Positions 13,296 to 26,850 of a stretch of 64,000 nucleotides of DNA are shown here, piece after piece. The DNA lies in assembly GCF_050948175.1 (NCBI RefSeq), contig NW_027490257.1, positions 310,001-374,000 of the forward strand. The letters are read 5' to 3'. Under the pieces are notes generated by a model, which was not told the DNA's origin, made no database searches, and worked only from the letters and a program-made list of their open reading frames with translations. The position numbers and the translations under genes were made by a program. The DNA is from Xylocopa sonorina. Its lineage: Eukaryota; Arthropoda; Insecta; Hymenoptera; Apidae. Positions within the stretch are counted from its first letter, which is position 1; every line of letters begins with the position of its first letter.

Positions 13296-14321
13296 AGTGT
13301 AGTCGAGGAATACATGATACTTCGCAAATCATATTATATCTTACCATGAAACATAGAAATGAGATGCGATATCGCGTTTTAAGAAGCATTAGAACACCAT
13401 TGCTACGATAGGTAGACATTTGCAAAAGCTATTTCCTAGCAAAGAAGTGTCGCATTTACATTCATTTGAAGTGTAGGCGACGAATACATAACACTTCGCA
13501 AATCATATTATATCTTACCATTAAACATAGAAATGAGATGCGATATCGCGTTTTAAGAATCATAAGAACTCTATTGCTACGATACTTAGACATCTGCAAA
13601 CGCTATTTCCTTGCAAGGAAGTGTCGCATTTACATTCATTTGAATCGTAGACGAGGAATACATAACACTTCGCAATGAATATTATATCCTATCATGAAAC
13701 ATAGATATGAGATGCAATATCTCGTTTTAAGAAGCATTTGAACTCTATTGCTTCGATACGCGGACATCCGCAAACGCTATTTCCTTGCAAGAAAGTGTCG
13801 CATTTACATTCATTTGATGTGTAGACGGGGAATACATAACACTTCGCAAATCATATTATATCTCACCATGAAACATAGAAATGAGATGCGATATCGCGTT
13901 TTAAGAAGCATTAGAACTCTACTGCTACGATACGCAGACATCTGCAAACGCTATTTCCTAGCGAGGAAGTGTCGCATTCACATTCATTTGAAGTGTAGAC
14001 TAGGAATACATAACACTTCGCAAACCATATTATATCTTACCATGAAACATAGAAATGAGGTGCGATATCGCGTTTTAAGAAGTATTAGAACTCTATTGCT
14101 ACGATACGTAGACATCTGCAAACGCTATTTCCTTGCAAGGACGTGTCGCATTTACATTCATTTGAATCGTAGACGAGGAATGCATAACACTTCGCAATGA
14201 ATATTATATGTTATCATGAAACATAGATATGAGATGCAATATCTCGTTTTAAGAAGCATTTGAACTCTATTGCTACGATACGTAGACATCTGCAAACGCT
14301 ATTTCCTAGCGAGGAAGTGTC

Positions 14322-15551
14322 GCATTCACATTCATTTGAAGTGTTGACGAGGAATCCATAACACTTCGCAAATCATATTATATCTTACCATTAAACATAG
14401 AAATGAGATGCGATATCGCGTTTTAAGAATCATAAGAACTCTATTGCTACGATACGTAGACATCTGCAAACGCTATTTCCTTGCAAGGAAGTGTCGCATT
14501 TACATTCATTTGATGTGTAGACGAGGAATACATAACACTTCGCAAATCATATTATATCTTACCATGAAACATAGAAATGAGATGCGATATCGCGTTTTAG
14601 GAAGCATCAGAAATCCATTGCAACGATACGTAGACATCTGCAAACGCTATTTCCTAGCGAGGAAGTGTCGCATTCACATTCATTTGAAGTGTAGACGAGG
14701 AATACATACACTCCGCAATCATATTATATCTTACCATGAAACATAGAAATGTGATGCGATATCGCGTTTTAAGAATCATAAGAACTCTATTGCTACGATA
14801 CGTTGACATCTGCAGACGCTATTTCTAGCAAGAAGTGTCGCATTTACATTCATTTGAGTGTAGACGAGGAATACATAACACTTCGCAAATCATATTATAT
14901 CTTACCATGAAACATAGAATGAGATGCGATATCGCGTTTTAAGAAGCATCAGAAATCCATTGCTACGATACGTAGACATCTGCAAACGCTATTTCCTTGC
15001 AAGAAAGTATCGCATTTACATTCATTTGAAGTGTAGACGAGGAATACATAACACTTCGCAAATCATATTATACCTTACCATGAAACATAGAAATGAGATG
15101 CGATATCGCGTTTTAAGAAGCATTAGAACTCTACTGCTACGATACTCAGACATCTGCAAACGCTATTTCCTAGCGAGGAAGTGTCACATTCACATTCATT
15201 TGAAGTGTAGACGAGGAATACATAACAATTCGCAAATCATGTTATATCTTACCATGAAACATAGAAATGAGATGCGATATCGCGTTTTAAGAAGCATCAG
15301 AAATCCATTGCTACGATACGTAGACATCTGCAAACGCTATTTCCCTGCAAGAAAGTGTCGCATTTACATTCATTTGATGTGTAGACGAGGAATGCATGAC
15401 ACTTCGCAAATCATATAATATCTTACAATGAAACATAGATATGAGATGCGATATCGCGTTTTAAGAATCATAAGAACTCTATTGCTACGATACGTAGACA
15501 TCTGCAAACGCTATTTCCTTGCAAGGAAGTGTCGCATTTACATTCATTTGA
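14322..15551 (+). repeat. Block copy P2 with six homopolymer contractions
   Basis: This is the second copy of the block at 12060-13295. Relative to that copy it lacks six single bases within about 215 bp: AA to A near 14707, AAA to AA near 14717, CC to C near 14824, GG to G near 14831, AA to A near 14856 and AAA to AA near 14919. Apart from these and one substitution near the left edge I saw no other difference in the stretches I compared. Every loss is in a homopolymer run. Confidence 0.85.
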
Positions 15552-15599
15552 TGTGTAGACGAGGAATACATAACACTTCGCAAATCATATTATATCTTA

Positions 15600-16900
15600 C
15601 CATGAAACATAGAAATGAGATGCGATATCGCGTTTTAAGAATCATAATAACTCTATTGCTACGATACGTAGACATCTGCAAACGCTATTTCCTTGCAAAG
15701 AAGTGTCGCATTTACATTCATTTGAAGTGTAGACGAGGAATACATAACACTACGCAAATCATATTATATCTTACCATGAAACATAGAAATGCGATGCGAT
15801 ATCGCGTTTTAAGAATCATAAGTACCCTATTGCTACGATACGTAGACATCTGCAAACGCTATTTCCTTGCAAGGAAGTGTCGCATTTACATTCATTTGAT
15901 GTGTAGACGAGGAATACATAACACTCCGCAAATCATATTATATCTTACCATGAAACATAGAAATGAGATGCGATATAGCGTTTTAAGAATCATAAGAACT
16001 CCACTGCAACGATACGTAGATATCTGCAAACGCTATTTCCTTGCAAAGAAGTGTCGCATTTACATTCATTTGAAGTGTAGACGAGGAATACATAACACTT
16101 CGCAAATCATATTATATCTTACCGTGAAACATAGAAATGAGATGCGATATCGCGTTTTAAGAAGCATCAGAAATCCATTGCTACGATACGTAGACATCTG
16201 CAAACGCTATTTCCTTGCAAGAAAGTATCGCATTTACATTCATTTGAAGTGTAGACGAGGAATACATAACACTTCGCAAATCATACTATACCTTACCATG
16301 AAACATAGAAATGAGATGCGATATCGCGTTTTAAGAATCATAATAACTCTATTGCTACGATACGTAGACATCTGCAAACGCTATTTCCTTGCAAAGAAGT
16401 GTCGCATTTACATTCATTTGAAGTGTAGACGAGGAATACATAACACTACGCAAATCATATTATATCTTACCATGAAACATAGAAATGAGATGCGATATCG
16501 CGTTTTAAGAATCATAAGAACTCTATTGCTACGATACGTAGACATCTGCAAACGCTATTTCCTTGCAAGGAAGTGTCGCATTTACATTCATTTGATGTGT
16601 AGACGAGGAATACATAACACTCCGCAAATCATATTATATCTTACCATGAAACATAGAAATGAGATGCGATATAGCGTTTTAAGAATCATAAGAACTCCAT
16701 TGCAACGATACGTAGACATCTGCAAACGCTATTTCCTTGCAAAGAAGTGTCGCATTTACATTCATTTGAAGTGTAGACGAGGAATACATAACACTTCGCA
16801 AATCATATTATATCTTACCATCAAACATAGAAATGAGATGCGATATCGCGTTTTAAGAAGCATCAGAAATCCATTGCTACGATACGTAGACATCTGCAAA
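15600..16900 (+). repeat. 696-bp four-monomer unit in tandem
   Basis: ATCATAATAACTC occurs near 15640 and again 696 bp (4 x 174) later near 16336. Between and after them the same order of four monomer variants appears: an ATAATAACTC copy with CTTGCAAAG, a copy ending in GATGTGTAGACG, a copy with GCGATATAGCG and CTCCGCAAATC, and a copy with CATCAGAAATCCATTG. Differences are single bases, for example GAAATGCGATG versus GAAATGAGATG and CCGTGAAAC versus CCATCAAAC. The second copy diverges after about 16895. Confidence 0.8.
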
Positions 16901-17899
16901 CGCTATTTCCTAGCGAGGAAGTGTCGCATTCACATTCATTTGAAGTGTAGACGAGGAATACATAACACTTCGCAAATCATATTATATCTTACCATGAAAC
17001 ATAGAAATGAGATGCGATATCGCGTTTTAAGAAGCATTAGAACTCTATTGCTACGATACGTAGACATCTGCAAACGCTATTTCCTTGCAAGGAAGTGTTG
17101 CATTTACATTCATTTGATGTGTAGACGAGGAATACATAACACTTCGCAAATCATATTATATCTTACCATGAAACATAGAAATGAGATGCGATATCGCGTT
17201 TTAAGAAGCATTAGAACACCATTGCTACGATAGGTAGACATTTGCAAAAGCTATTTCCTAGCAAAGAAGTGTCGCATTTACATTCATTTGAAGTGTAGGC
17301 GAGGAATACATAACACATAGCAAATCATATTATATCTTACCATGAAACATAGAAATGAGATGCGATATCGCGTTTTAAGATGCATTAGAACACTATTGCT
17401 ACGATAGGTAGACATTTGCAAACGCTATTTCCTAGCAAAGAGGTGTCGCATTTACATTCATTTGTACTGTAGGCGAGGAATACATAACACTTCGCAAATC
17501 ATATTATATCTTACCATGAAACATAGAAATGAGATGCGATATCGCGTTTTAAGAAGCATTAGAACTCTATTGCTACGATACGTAGACATCTGCAAACGCT
17601 ATTTCCTAGCGAGGAAGTGTCGCATTCACATTCATTTGAAGTGTAGACGAGGAATACATAACAATTCGCAAATCATATTATATCTTACCATGAAGCATAG
17701 AAATGAGATGCGATATCGCGTTTTAAGAAGCATCAGAAATCCATTGCTACGATACGTTGACATCTGCAAACGCTATTTCCTTGCAAGAAAGTATCGCATT
17801 TACATTCATTTGAAGTGTAGACGAGGAATACATAACACTTCGCAAATCATATTATACCTTACCATGGAACATAGAAATGAGATGCGATATCGCGTTTTA

Positions 17900-20800
17900 A
17901 GAATAATATGAACTCTATTGCTATGATACGTAGACATCTGCAAACGCTATTTCCTTGCAAAAAGTGTCGCATTTACATTCATTTGAAGTGTAGACGAAGA
18001 ATACATAACACTTCGCAAATCATATTATATCTTACCATGAAACATAGAAATGAGATGCGTTATCGCGTTTTAAGAAGCATTAGAACTCTATTGCTACGAT
18101 ACTTAGACATCTGCAAACGCTATTTCCTTGCAAGGAAGTGTCGCATTTACATTCATTTGAATCGTAGACGAGGAATGCATAACACTTCGCAATGAATATT
18201 ATATCTTATCATGAAACATAGATATAAGATGCAATATCTCGTTTTAAGAAGCATTTGAACTCTATTGCTTCGATACGTAGACATCTGCAAACGCTATTTC
18301 CTTGCAAGGAAGTGTCGCATTTACATTCATTTGAAGTGTAGACGAGGAATACATGACACTTCGCAAATTATATTATATCTTACCATGAAACATAGAAATG
18401 AGATGCGATATCGCGTTTTAAGAAGCACTAGATCTCTAATTGCTACGATAGGTAGACATCTGCAAACGCTATTTCCTTGCAAGGAAATGTCACATTTACA
18501 TTCATTTGAAGTGTAGACGAGGAATACATAACACTTCGCATATCATATTATACCTTACCATGAAACATAGAAATGAGATGCGATATCGCCTTCTAAGAAG
18601 CATCAGAAATCCATTGCTACGATACGTAGACATCTGCAAACGCTATTTCCTAGCAAAGAAGTGTCGCATTTATATTCATTTGAAGTGTAGACGAGGAATA
18701 CATAACACTTCGCATATCATATTATACCTTACCATGAAACATAGAAATGAGATGCGATATCGCCTTTTAAGAAGCATCAGAAATCCATTGCTACGATACG
18801 TAGACATCTGCAAACGCTATTTCCTAGCAAACAAGTGTCGCATTTATATTCATTTGAAGTGTAGACGAGGAATACATAACACTTCGCAAATCATATTATA
18901 CCTTACCATGAAACATAGAAATGAGATGCGATATCGCGTTTTAAGAATCATAAGAACTCTATTGCTACGATACGTAGACATCTGCAAACGCTATTTCCTT
19001 GCAAGGAAGTGTCGCATTTACATTCATTTGATGTGTAGACGAGGAATACATAACACTTCGCAAATCATATTATATCTTACCATGAAACATAGAAATGTGA
19101 TGCGATATCGCGTTTTAAGAAGCACTAGAACACTATTGCTACGATATGTAGACATTTGCAAACGCTATTTCCTAGCAAGGAAGTGTCGCATTTACATTCA
19201 TTTGAAGTGTAGACGAGGAATACATAACTCTTCGCAAATCATATTATATCTTACCATGAAACATAGAAATGAGATGCGATATCGCGTTTTAAGAGGCATT
19301 AGAACTCTATTGCTACGATACGTAGACATCTGCAAACGCTACTTCCTAGCGAGGAAGTGTCGCATTCACATTCATTTGAAGTGTAGACGAGGAATACATA
19401 ACACTTCGCAAATCATATTATATCTTACCATGAAACATAGAAATGAGATGCAATATCGCGTTTTAAGAATCATAAGAACTCTATTGCTACGATACGCAGA
19501 CATCTGCAAACGCTATTTCCCTGCAAGGAAGTGTCGCATTTACATTCATTTGAAATGTAGACGAGGAATACATGATACTTCGCAAATCATATTATATCTT
19601 ACCATGAAACATAGAAATGAGATGCGATATCGCGTTTAAAGAAGCATTAGAACCCTATTGCTACGATAGGTAGACGTTTGCAAACGCTATTTCCTAGCAA
19701 GGAAGTGTCGTATTTACATTCATTTGAAGTGTAGACGAGGAATACATAACACTTCGAAAATCATATTATATCTTACCATGAAACATAGGAATGAGTTGCG
19801 ATATCGCGTTTTAAGAGGCATTAGAACTCAATTGCTACGATACCTAGACATCTGCAGACGCTATTTCCTAGCAAGGAAGTGTCGCATTTACATTCATTTG
19901 AAGCGTAGACGAGGAATACATGATACTTCGCAAATCATATTATATCTTACCATGAAACATAGAAATGAGATGCGATATCGCGTTTTAAGATGCATTAGAA
20001 CACTGTTGCTACGATAGGTAGACATTTGCAAACGCTATTTCCTAGCAAAGAAGCGTCGCATTTACATTCATTTGAACTGTAGGCGAGGAATACATAACAC
20101 TTCGCAAATCATATTATATCTTACCATGAAACATAGAAATGAGATGCGATATCGCGTTTTAAGAAGCATTAGAACTCTATTGCTACGATACGTAGACATC
20201 TGCAAACGCTATTTCCTAGCGAGGAAGTGTCGCATTCACATTCATTTGAAGTGTAGACGAGGAATACATAACACTTCGCAAATCATATTATATCTTACCA
20301 TGAAATATAGAAATGAGATGCGATATCGCGTTTTAAGAGGCATTAGAACTCTATTGCTACGATACGTAGACATCTGCAAACGCTATTTCCTAGCGAGGAA
20401 GTGTCGCATTCACATTCATTTGAAGCGTAGACGAGGAATACATGATACTTCGCAAATCATATTATATCTTACCATGAAACATAGAAATGAGATGCAATAT
20501 CGCGCTTTAAGAATCATAAGAACTCTATTGCTACGATACGCAGACATCTGCAAACGCTATTTCCTTGCAAGGAAGTGTCGCATTTACATTCATTTGAAAT
20601 GTAGACGAGGAATACATAACACTTCGCAAATCATATTATATCTTACCATGAAATATAGAAATGAGATGCGATATCGCGTTTTAAGAGGCATTAGAACTCT
20701 ATTACTACGATACCTAGACATCTGCAGACGCTATTTCCTAGCAAGGAAGAGTCGCATTTACATTCATTTGAAGCGTAGACGAGGAATACATGATACTTCG

Positions 20801-23100
20801 CAAATCATATTATATCTTACCATGAAACATAGAAATGAGATGCGATATCGCGTTTTAAGATGCATTAGAACACTGTTGCTACGATAGGTAGACATTTGCA
20901 AACGCTATTTCCTAGCAAAGAAGTGTCGCATTTACATTCATTTGAAATGTAGACGAGGAATACATAACACTTCGCAAATCATATTATATCTTACCATGAA
21001 ACATAGAAATGAGATGCGTTATCGCGTTTTAAGAAGCATTAGAACTCTATTGCTACGATACTTAGACATCTGCAAACGCTATTTCCTTGCAAGGAAGTGT
21101 CGCATTTACATTCATTTGAATCGTAGACGAGGAATGCATAACACTTCGCAATGAATATTATATCTTATCATGAAACATAGATATGAGATGCAATATCTCG
21201 TTTTAAGAAGCATTTGAACTCTATTGCTTCGATACGTAGACATCTGCAAACGCTATTTCCTTGCAAGGAAGTGTCGCATTTACATTCATTTGAAGTGTAG
21301 ACGAGGAATACATAACACTTCGCAAATCATGCTATATGTTACCATGAAACATAGAAATGAGATGCGATATCGCGTTTTAAGAATCATATGAACTCAATTG
21401 CTACGATACGTAGACATCTGCAATCGCTATTTCCTTGCAACGAAGTGTCGCATTTACATTCATTTGAAGTGTAGACGAGGAATACATAACACTTCGCAAA
21501 TCATATTATATCTTACCATGAAACATAGAAATGAGATGCGATATCGCGTTTTAAGAAGCATTAGAACTCTATTGCTACGATACTTAGAAATCTGCAAACG
21601 CTACTTCCTTGCAAGGAAGTGTCGCATTTACATTCATTTGAATCGTAGACGAGGAATGCATAACACTTCGCAATGAATATTATATCTTATCATGAAACAT
21701 AGATATGAGATGCAATATCTCGTTTTAAGAAGCATTTGAACTCTATTGCTTCGATACGTAGACATCTGCAAACGCTATTTCCTTGCAAGGAAGTGTCGCA
21801 TTTACATTCATTTGAAGTGTAGACGAGGAATACATAACATTTCGCAAATCATGCTATATCTTACCATGAAACATAGAAATGTGATGCGTTATCGCGTTTT
21901 AAGAAGCATTAGAACTCTATTGCTACGATACTTAGAAATCTGCAAACGCTACTTCCTTGCAAGGAAGTGTCGCATTTACATTCATTTGAATCGTAGACGA
22001 GGAATGCATAACACTTCGCAATGAATATTATATCTTATCATGAATCATAGATATGAGATGCAATATCTCGTTTTAAGAAGCATTTGAACTCTATTGCTTC
22101 GATACGTAGACATCTGCAAACGCTATTTCCTTGCAAGGAAGTGTCGCATTTACATTCATTTGAAGTGTAGACGAGGAATACATAACACTTCGCAAATCAT
22201 GCTATATCTTACCATGAAACATAGAAATGAGATGCGATATCGCGTTTTAAGAATCATATGAACTCTATTGCTATGATACGTAGACATCTGCAAACGCTAT
22301 TTCCTTGCAAAAAAGTGTCGCATTTACATTCATTTGAAGTGTAGACGAAGAATACATAACACTTCGCAAATCATATTATATCTTACCATGAAACATAGAA
22401 ATGAGATGCGTTATCGCGTTTTAAGAAGCATTAGAACTCTATTGCTACGATACTTAGACATCTGCAAACGCTATTTCCTTGCAAGGAAGTGTCGCATTTA
22501 CATTCATTTGAATCGTAGACGAGGAATGCATAACACTTCGCAATGAATATTATATCTTATCATGAAACATAGATATGAGATGCAATATCTCGTTTTAAGA
22601 AGCATTTGAACTCTATTGCTTCGATACGTAGACATCTGCAAACGCTATTTCCTTGCAAGGAAGTGTCGCATTTACATTCATTTGAAGTGTAGACGAGGAA
22701 TACATAACACTTCGCAAATCATGCTATATCTTACCATGAAACATAGAAATGAGATGCGATATCGCGTTTTAAGCATCATATGAACTCAATTGCTACGATA
22801 CGTAGACATCTGCAATCGCTATTTCCTTGCAGCGAAGTGTCGCATTTACATTCATTTGAATCGTAGACGAGGAATGCATAACACTTCGCAAATCATATTA
22901 TACCTTACCATGAAACATAGAAATGAGATGCGATATCGCATTTTAAGAAGCATTAGAACTCTATTGCTACGATACGTAGACATCTGCAAACGCTATTTCC
23001 TTGCAAGGAAGTGTCGCATTTACATTCATTTGAATCGTAGACGGGGAATGCATAACACTTCGCAATGAATATTATATCTTATCATGAAACATAGATAAGA
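17900..23100 (+). repeat. Array domain 2: B monomers every 2-3 units
   Basis: From about 21.1 to 23.1 kb B monomers recur at 21147, 21669, 22017, 22539 and 23062, spacings of 522, 348, 522 and about 523 bp. They alternate with copies carrying ATCATGCTATATCTTACC and CTACGATACTTAGA. From 18 to 21 kb the array is made of A and D copies with AGAGGCATTAGAACTC, GAAGCGTAGACGAGG and CATGATACTTCGC. A 1-base loss in an A run at 17959-17963 and a 1-base gain near 18439 cancel almost at once. Confidence 0.6.
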
Positions 23101-23249
23101 GATGCAATATCTCGTTTTAAGAAGCATTTGAACTCTATTGCTTCGATACGTAGACATCTGCAAACGCTATTTCCTTGCAAGGAAGTGTCGCATTTACATT
23201 CATTTGAAGTGTAGACGAGGAATACATAACACTCCGCAAATCATATTAT

Positions 23250-24790
23250 ATCTTACCATGAAACATAGAAATGAGATGCGATATCGCGTTTTAAGAATCA
23301 TAAGAACTCTATTGCAACGATACGTAGACATCTGCAAACGCTATTTCCTAGCGAGAAAGTGTCGCATTCACATTCATTTGAAGTGTAGACGAGGAATACA
23401 TGATACTTCGCAAATCTTATTATATCTTACCATGAAACATAGAGATGAGATGCGATATCGCGTTTTAAGAAGCATTAGAGCACTATTGCTACGATAGGTA
23501 GACATTTGCAAACGCTATTTCCTAGCAAAGAAGTGTCGCATTTACATTCATTTGAAGTGTAGGCGAGGAATACATAACACTTCGCAAATCATATTACATC
23601 TTACCGTGAAACATAGAAATGAGATGCGACTTCGCGTTCTAAGAAGCATTAGAACACTACTGCTACGATAGGTAGACATTTGCAAACGCTATTTCCTTGC
23701 AAGGAAGTGTCGCAATTACATTCATTTGAAGTGTAGACGAGGAGCACATAACACTCCGCAAATTATATTATATCTTACCATGAAACATAGAAATGAGATG
23801 CGATATCGCATTTTAAGAATCATAAGAACTCTATTGCTACGGTACGTAGACATCTGCAAGCGCTATTTCCTTGCAAAGAAGTGTCGCATTTACATTCATT
23901 TGAAGTGTAGGCGAGGAATACATAACACTTCGCAAATTATATTATATCTTACCATGAAACATAGAAATGAGTTGCGATATCGCATTTTAAGAATCATAAG
24001 AACTCTATTGCTACGATACGTAGACATCTGCAACCGCTATTTCCTTGCAAGGAAGTGTCGCATTTACATTCATTTGAAGTGTAGACGAGGAATACATAAC
24101 ACTCCGCAAAGCATATCATATCTTACCATGAAACATAGAAATGAGATGCGATATCGCGTTTTAAGAAGCTTTTGAAATCTATTGCTTCGATACGTAGACA
24201 TCTGCAAACGCTATTTCCTTGCAAGGAAGTGTCGCATTTACATTCATTTGAATCGTAGACGAGGAATGCATAACACTTCGCAATGAATATTATATCTTAT
24301 CATGAAACATAGATATGAGATGCAATATCTCGTTTTAAGAAGCATTTGAACTCTATTGCTTCGATGCGTAGACATCTGCAAACGCTATTTCCTTGCAAGG
24401 AATTGTCGCATTTACATTCATTTGAAGTGTAGACGAGGAATACATAACACTCCGCAAATCATATTATATCTTACCATGAAACATAGAAATGAGATGCGAT
24501 ATCGCGTTTTAAGAATCATAAGAACTCTATTGCAACGATACGTAGACATCTGCAAACGCTATTTCCTAGCGAGAAAGTGTCGCATTCACATTCGTTTGAA
24601 GTGTAGACGAGGAATACATAACACTCCGCAAATCATATTATATCTTACCATGAAACATAGAAATGAGATGCGATATCGCGCTTTAAGAATCATAAGAACT
24701 CTATTGCTACGATACGTAGACATCTGCAAACGCTACTTCCTTGCAAGGAAGTGTCGCATTCACATTCATTTAGTGTAGACGAGGAATACA
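23250..24790 (+). repeat. Triplicated segment, copy 1
   Basis: This segment shares a long ordered set of rare variants with 25336-26850 (offset 2086) and, for its right-hand 1.2 kb, with 31090-32310 (offset 7479). Markers in order are GCGACTTCGCGTTC, GAGGAGCACATAAC, GCTACGGTACGTAG, GAGTTGCGATATCGC, GCAACCGC, GCAAAGCATATCATATC, AGAAGCTTTTGAAATC, GCTTCGATGCGTAG, GGAATTGTCGC and CACATTCGTTTG. It ends with CATTCATTTAGTGTAG near 24765-24776, a 2-base deletion also present in copy 3 but absent from copy 2. Confidence 0.85.
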
Positions 24791-25335
24791 TAACACTTCG
24801 CAAATCATATTATATCTTACCATGAAACATAGAAATGAGATGCAATATCGCGTTTTAGGAATCATAGGAACTCTATTGCTACGATACGTAGACATCTGCA
24901 AACGCTATTTCCTTGCAAGGAAGTGTCGCATTTACATTCATTTGAAGTGTAGACGAGGAATACATAACACTCCGCAAATCATATTATATCTTACCATGAA
25001 ACATAGAAATGAGATGGGATATCGCGTTTTAAGAATCATAAGAACTCTATTGCAACGATACGTAGACATCTGCAAACGCTATTTCCTAGCGAGAAAGTGT
25101 CGCATTCACATCCATTTGAAGTGTAGACGAGGAATACATAACAGTTCGCAAATCATATTATATCTTACCATGAAACATAGAAATGAGATGCGACTTCGCG
25201 TTCTAAGAAGCATTAGAACACTACTGCTACGATAGGTAGACATTTGCAAACGCTATTTCCTTGCAAGGAAGTGTCGCAATTACATTCATTTGAAGTGTAG
25301 ACGAGGAGCACATAACACTCCGCAAATTATATTAT

Positions 25336-26850
25336 ATCTTACCATGAAACATAGAAATGAGATGCGATATCGCGTTTTAAGAATCATAAGAACTCTATTG
25401 CAACGATACGTAGACATCTGCAAACGCTATTTCCTAGCGAGAAAGTGTCGCATTCACATTCATTTGAAGTGTAGACGAGGAATACATGATACTTCGCAAA
25501 TCTTATTATATCTTACCATGAAACATAGAGATGAGATGCGATATCGCGTTTTAAGAAGCATTAGAGCACTATTGCTACGATAGGTAGACATTTGCAAACG
25601 CTATTTCCTAGCAAAGAAGTGTCGCATTTACATTCATTTGAAGTGTAGGCGAGGAATACATAACACTTCGCAAATCATATTACATCTTACCGTGAAACAT
25701 AGAAATGAGATGCGACTTCGCGTTCTAAGGAGCATTAGAACACTACTGCTACGATAGGTAGACATTTGCAAACGCTATTTCCTTGCAAGGAAGTGTCGCA
25801 ATTACATTCATTTGAAGTGTAGACGAGGAGCACATAACACTCCGCAAATTATATTATATCTTACCATGAAACATAGAAATGAGATGCGATATCGCATTTT
25901 AAGAATCATAAGAACTCTATTGCTACGGTACGTAGACATCTGCAAGCGCTATTTCCTTGCAAAGAAGTGTCGCATTTACATTCATTTGAAGTGTAGGCGA
26001 GGAATACATAACACTTCGCAAATTATATTATATCTTACCATGAAACATAGAAATGAGTTGCGATATCGCATTTTAAGAATCATAAGAACTCTATTGCTAC
26101 GATACGTAGACATCTGCAACCGCTATTTCCTTGCAAGGAAGTGTCGCATTTACATTCATTTGAAGTGTAGACGAGGAATACATAACACTCCGCAAAGCAT
26201 ATCATATCTTACCATGAAACATAGAAATGAGATGCGATATCGCGTTTTAAGAAGCTTTTGAAATCTATTGCTTCGATACGTAGACATCTGCAAACGCTAT
26301 TTCCTTGCAAGGAAGTGTCGCATTTACATTCATTTGAATCGTAGACGAGGAATGCATAACACTTCGCAATGAATATTATATCTTATCATGAAACATAGAT
26401 ATGAGATGCAATATCTCGTTTTAAGAAGCATTTGAACTCTATTGCTTCGATGCGTAGACATCTGCAAACGCTATTTCCTTGCAAGGAATTGTCGCATTTA
26501 CATTCATTTGAAGTGTAGACGAGGAATACATAACACTCCGCAAATCATATTATATCTTACCATGAAACATAGAAATGAGATGCGATATCGCGTTTTAAGA
26601 ATCATAAGAACTCTATTGCAACGATACGTAGACATCTGCAAACGCTATTTCCTAGCGAGAAAGTGTCGCATTCACATTCGTTTGAAGTGTAGACGAGGAA
26701 TACATAACACTCCGCAAATCATATTATATCTTACCATGAAACATAGAAATGAGATGCGATATCGCGCTTTAAGAATCATAAGAACTCTATTGCTACGATA
26801 CGTAGACATCTGCAAACGCTACTTCCTTGCAAGGAAGTGTCGCATTTACA
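25336..26850 (+). repeat. Triplicated segment, copy 2
   Basis: Offset from copy 1 is 2086 bp (12 x 174 - 2). It carries the whole marker series of copy 1 including AGAAGCTTTTGAAATC at about 26248 and CACATTCGTTTG, then continues with an intact CATTCATTTGAAG near 26850 instead of the 2-base deletion of copies 1 and 3. Downstream GATGGGATATCGCG near 27103 mirrors 25015 at about 2088 bp, so the flank is related too. Confidence 0.85.

Larger units (their letters stand above)
1..17900 (+). repeat. Array domain 1: mosaic of short higher-order units
   Basis: This domain is distinguished by ATCAGAAATCCATTG, CTCTACTGCTACGATACGCAG, GATGTGTAGACG and CGCGGACATCCGC variants and by TATTATACC alternating with TATTATATC. 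Short higher-order units are visible: 522-bp spacing of GCGCTTTAAGAATC copies near 2238 and 2760, and again near 6240 and 6762; a 348-bp dimer near 7050-7745; and a 696-bp four-monomer tandem at about 15600-16900. Longer block copies are offset by 4525, 2784, 2262 and 2088 bp. Small indels are more frequent here than in the rest of the array. The boundary with the next domain is approximate. Confidence 0.7.
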
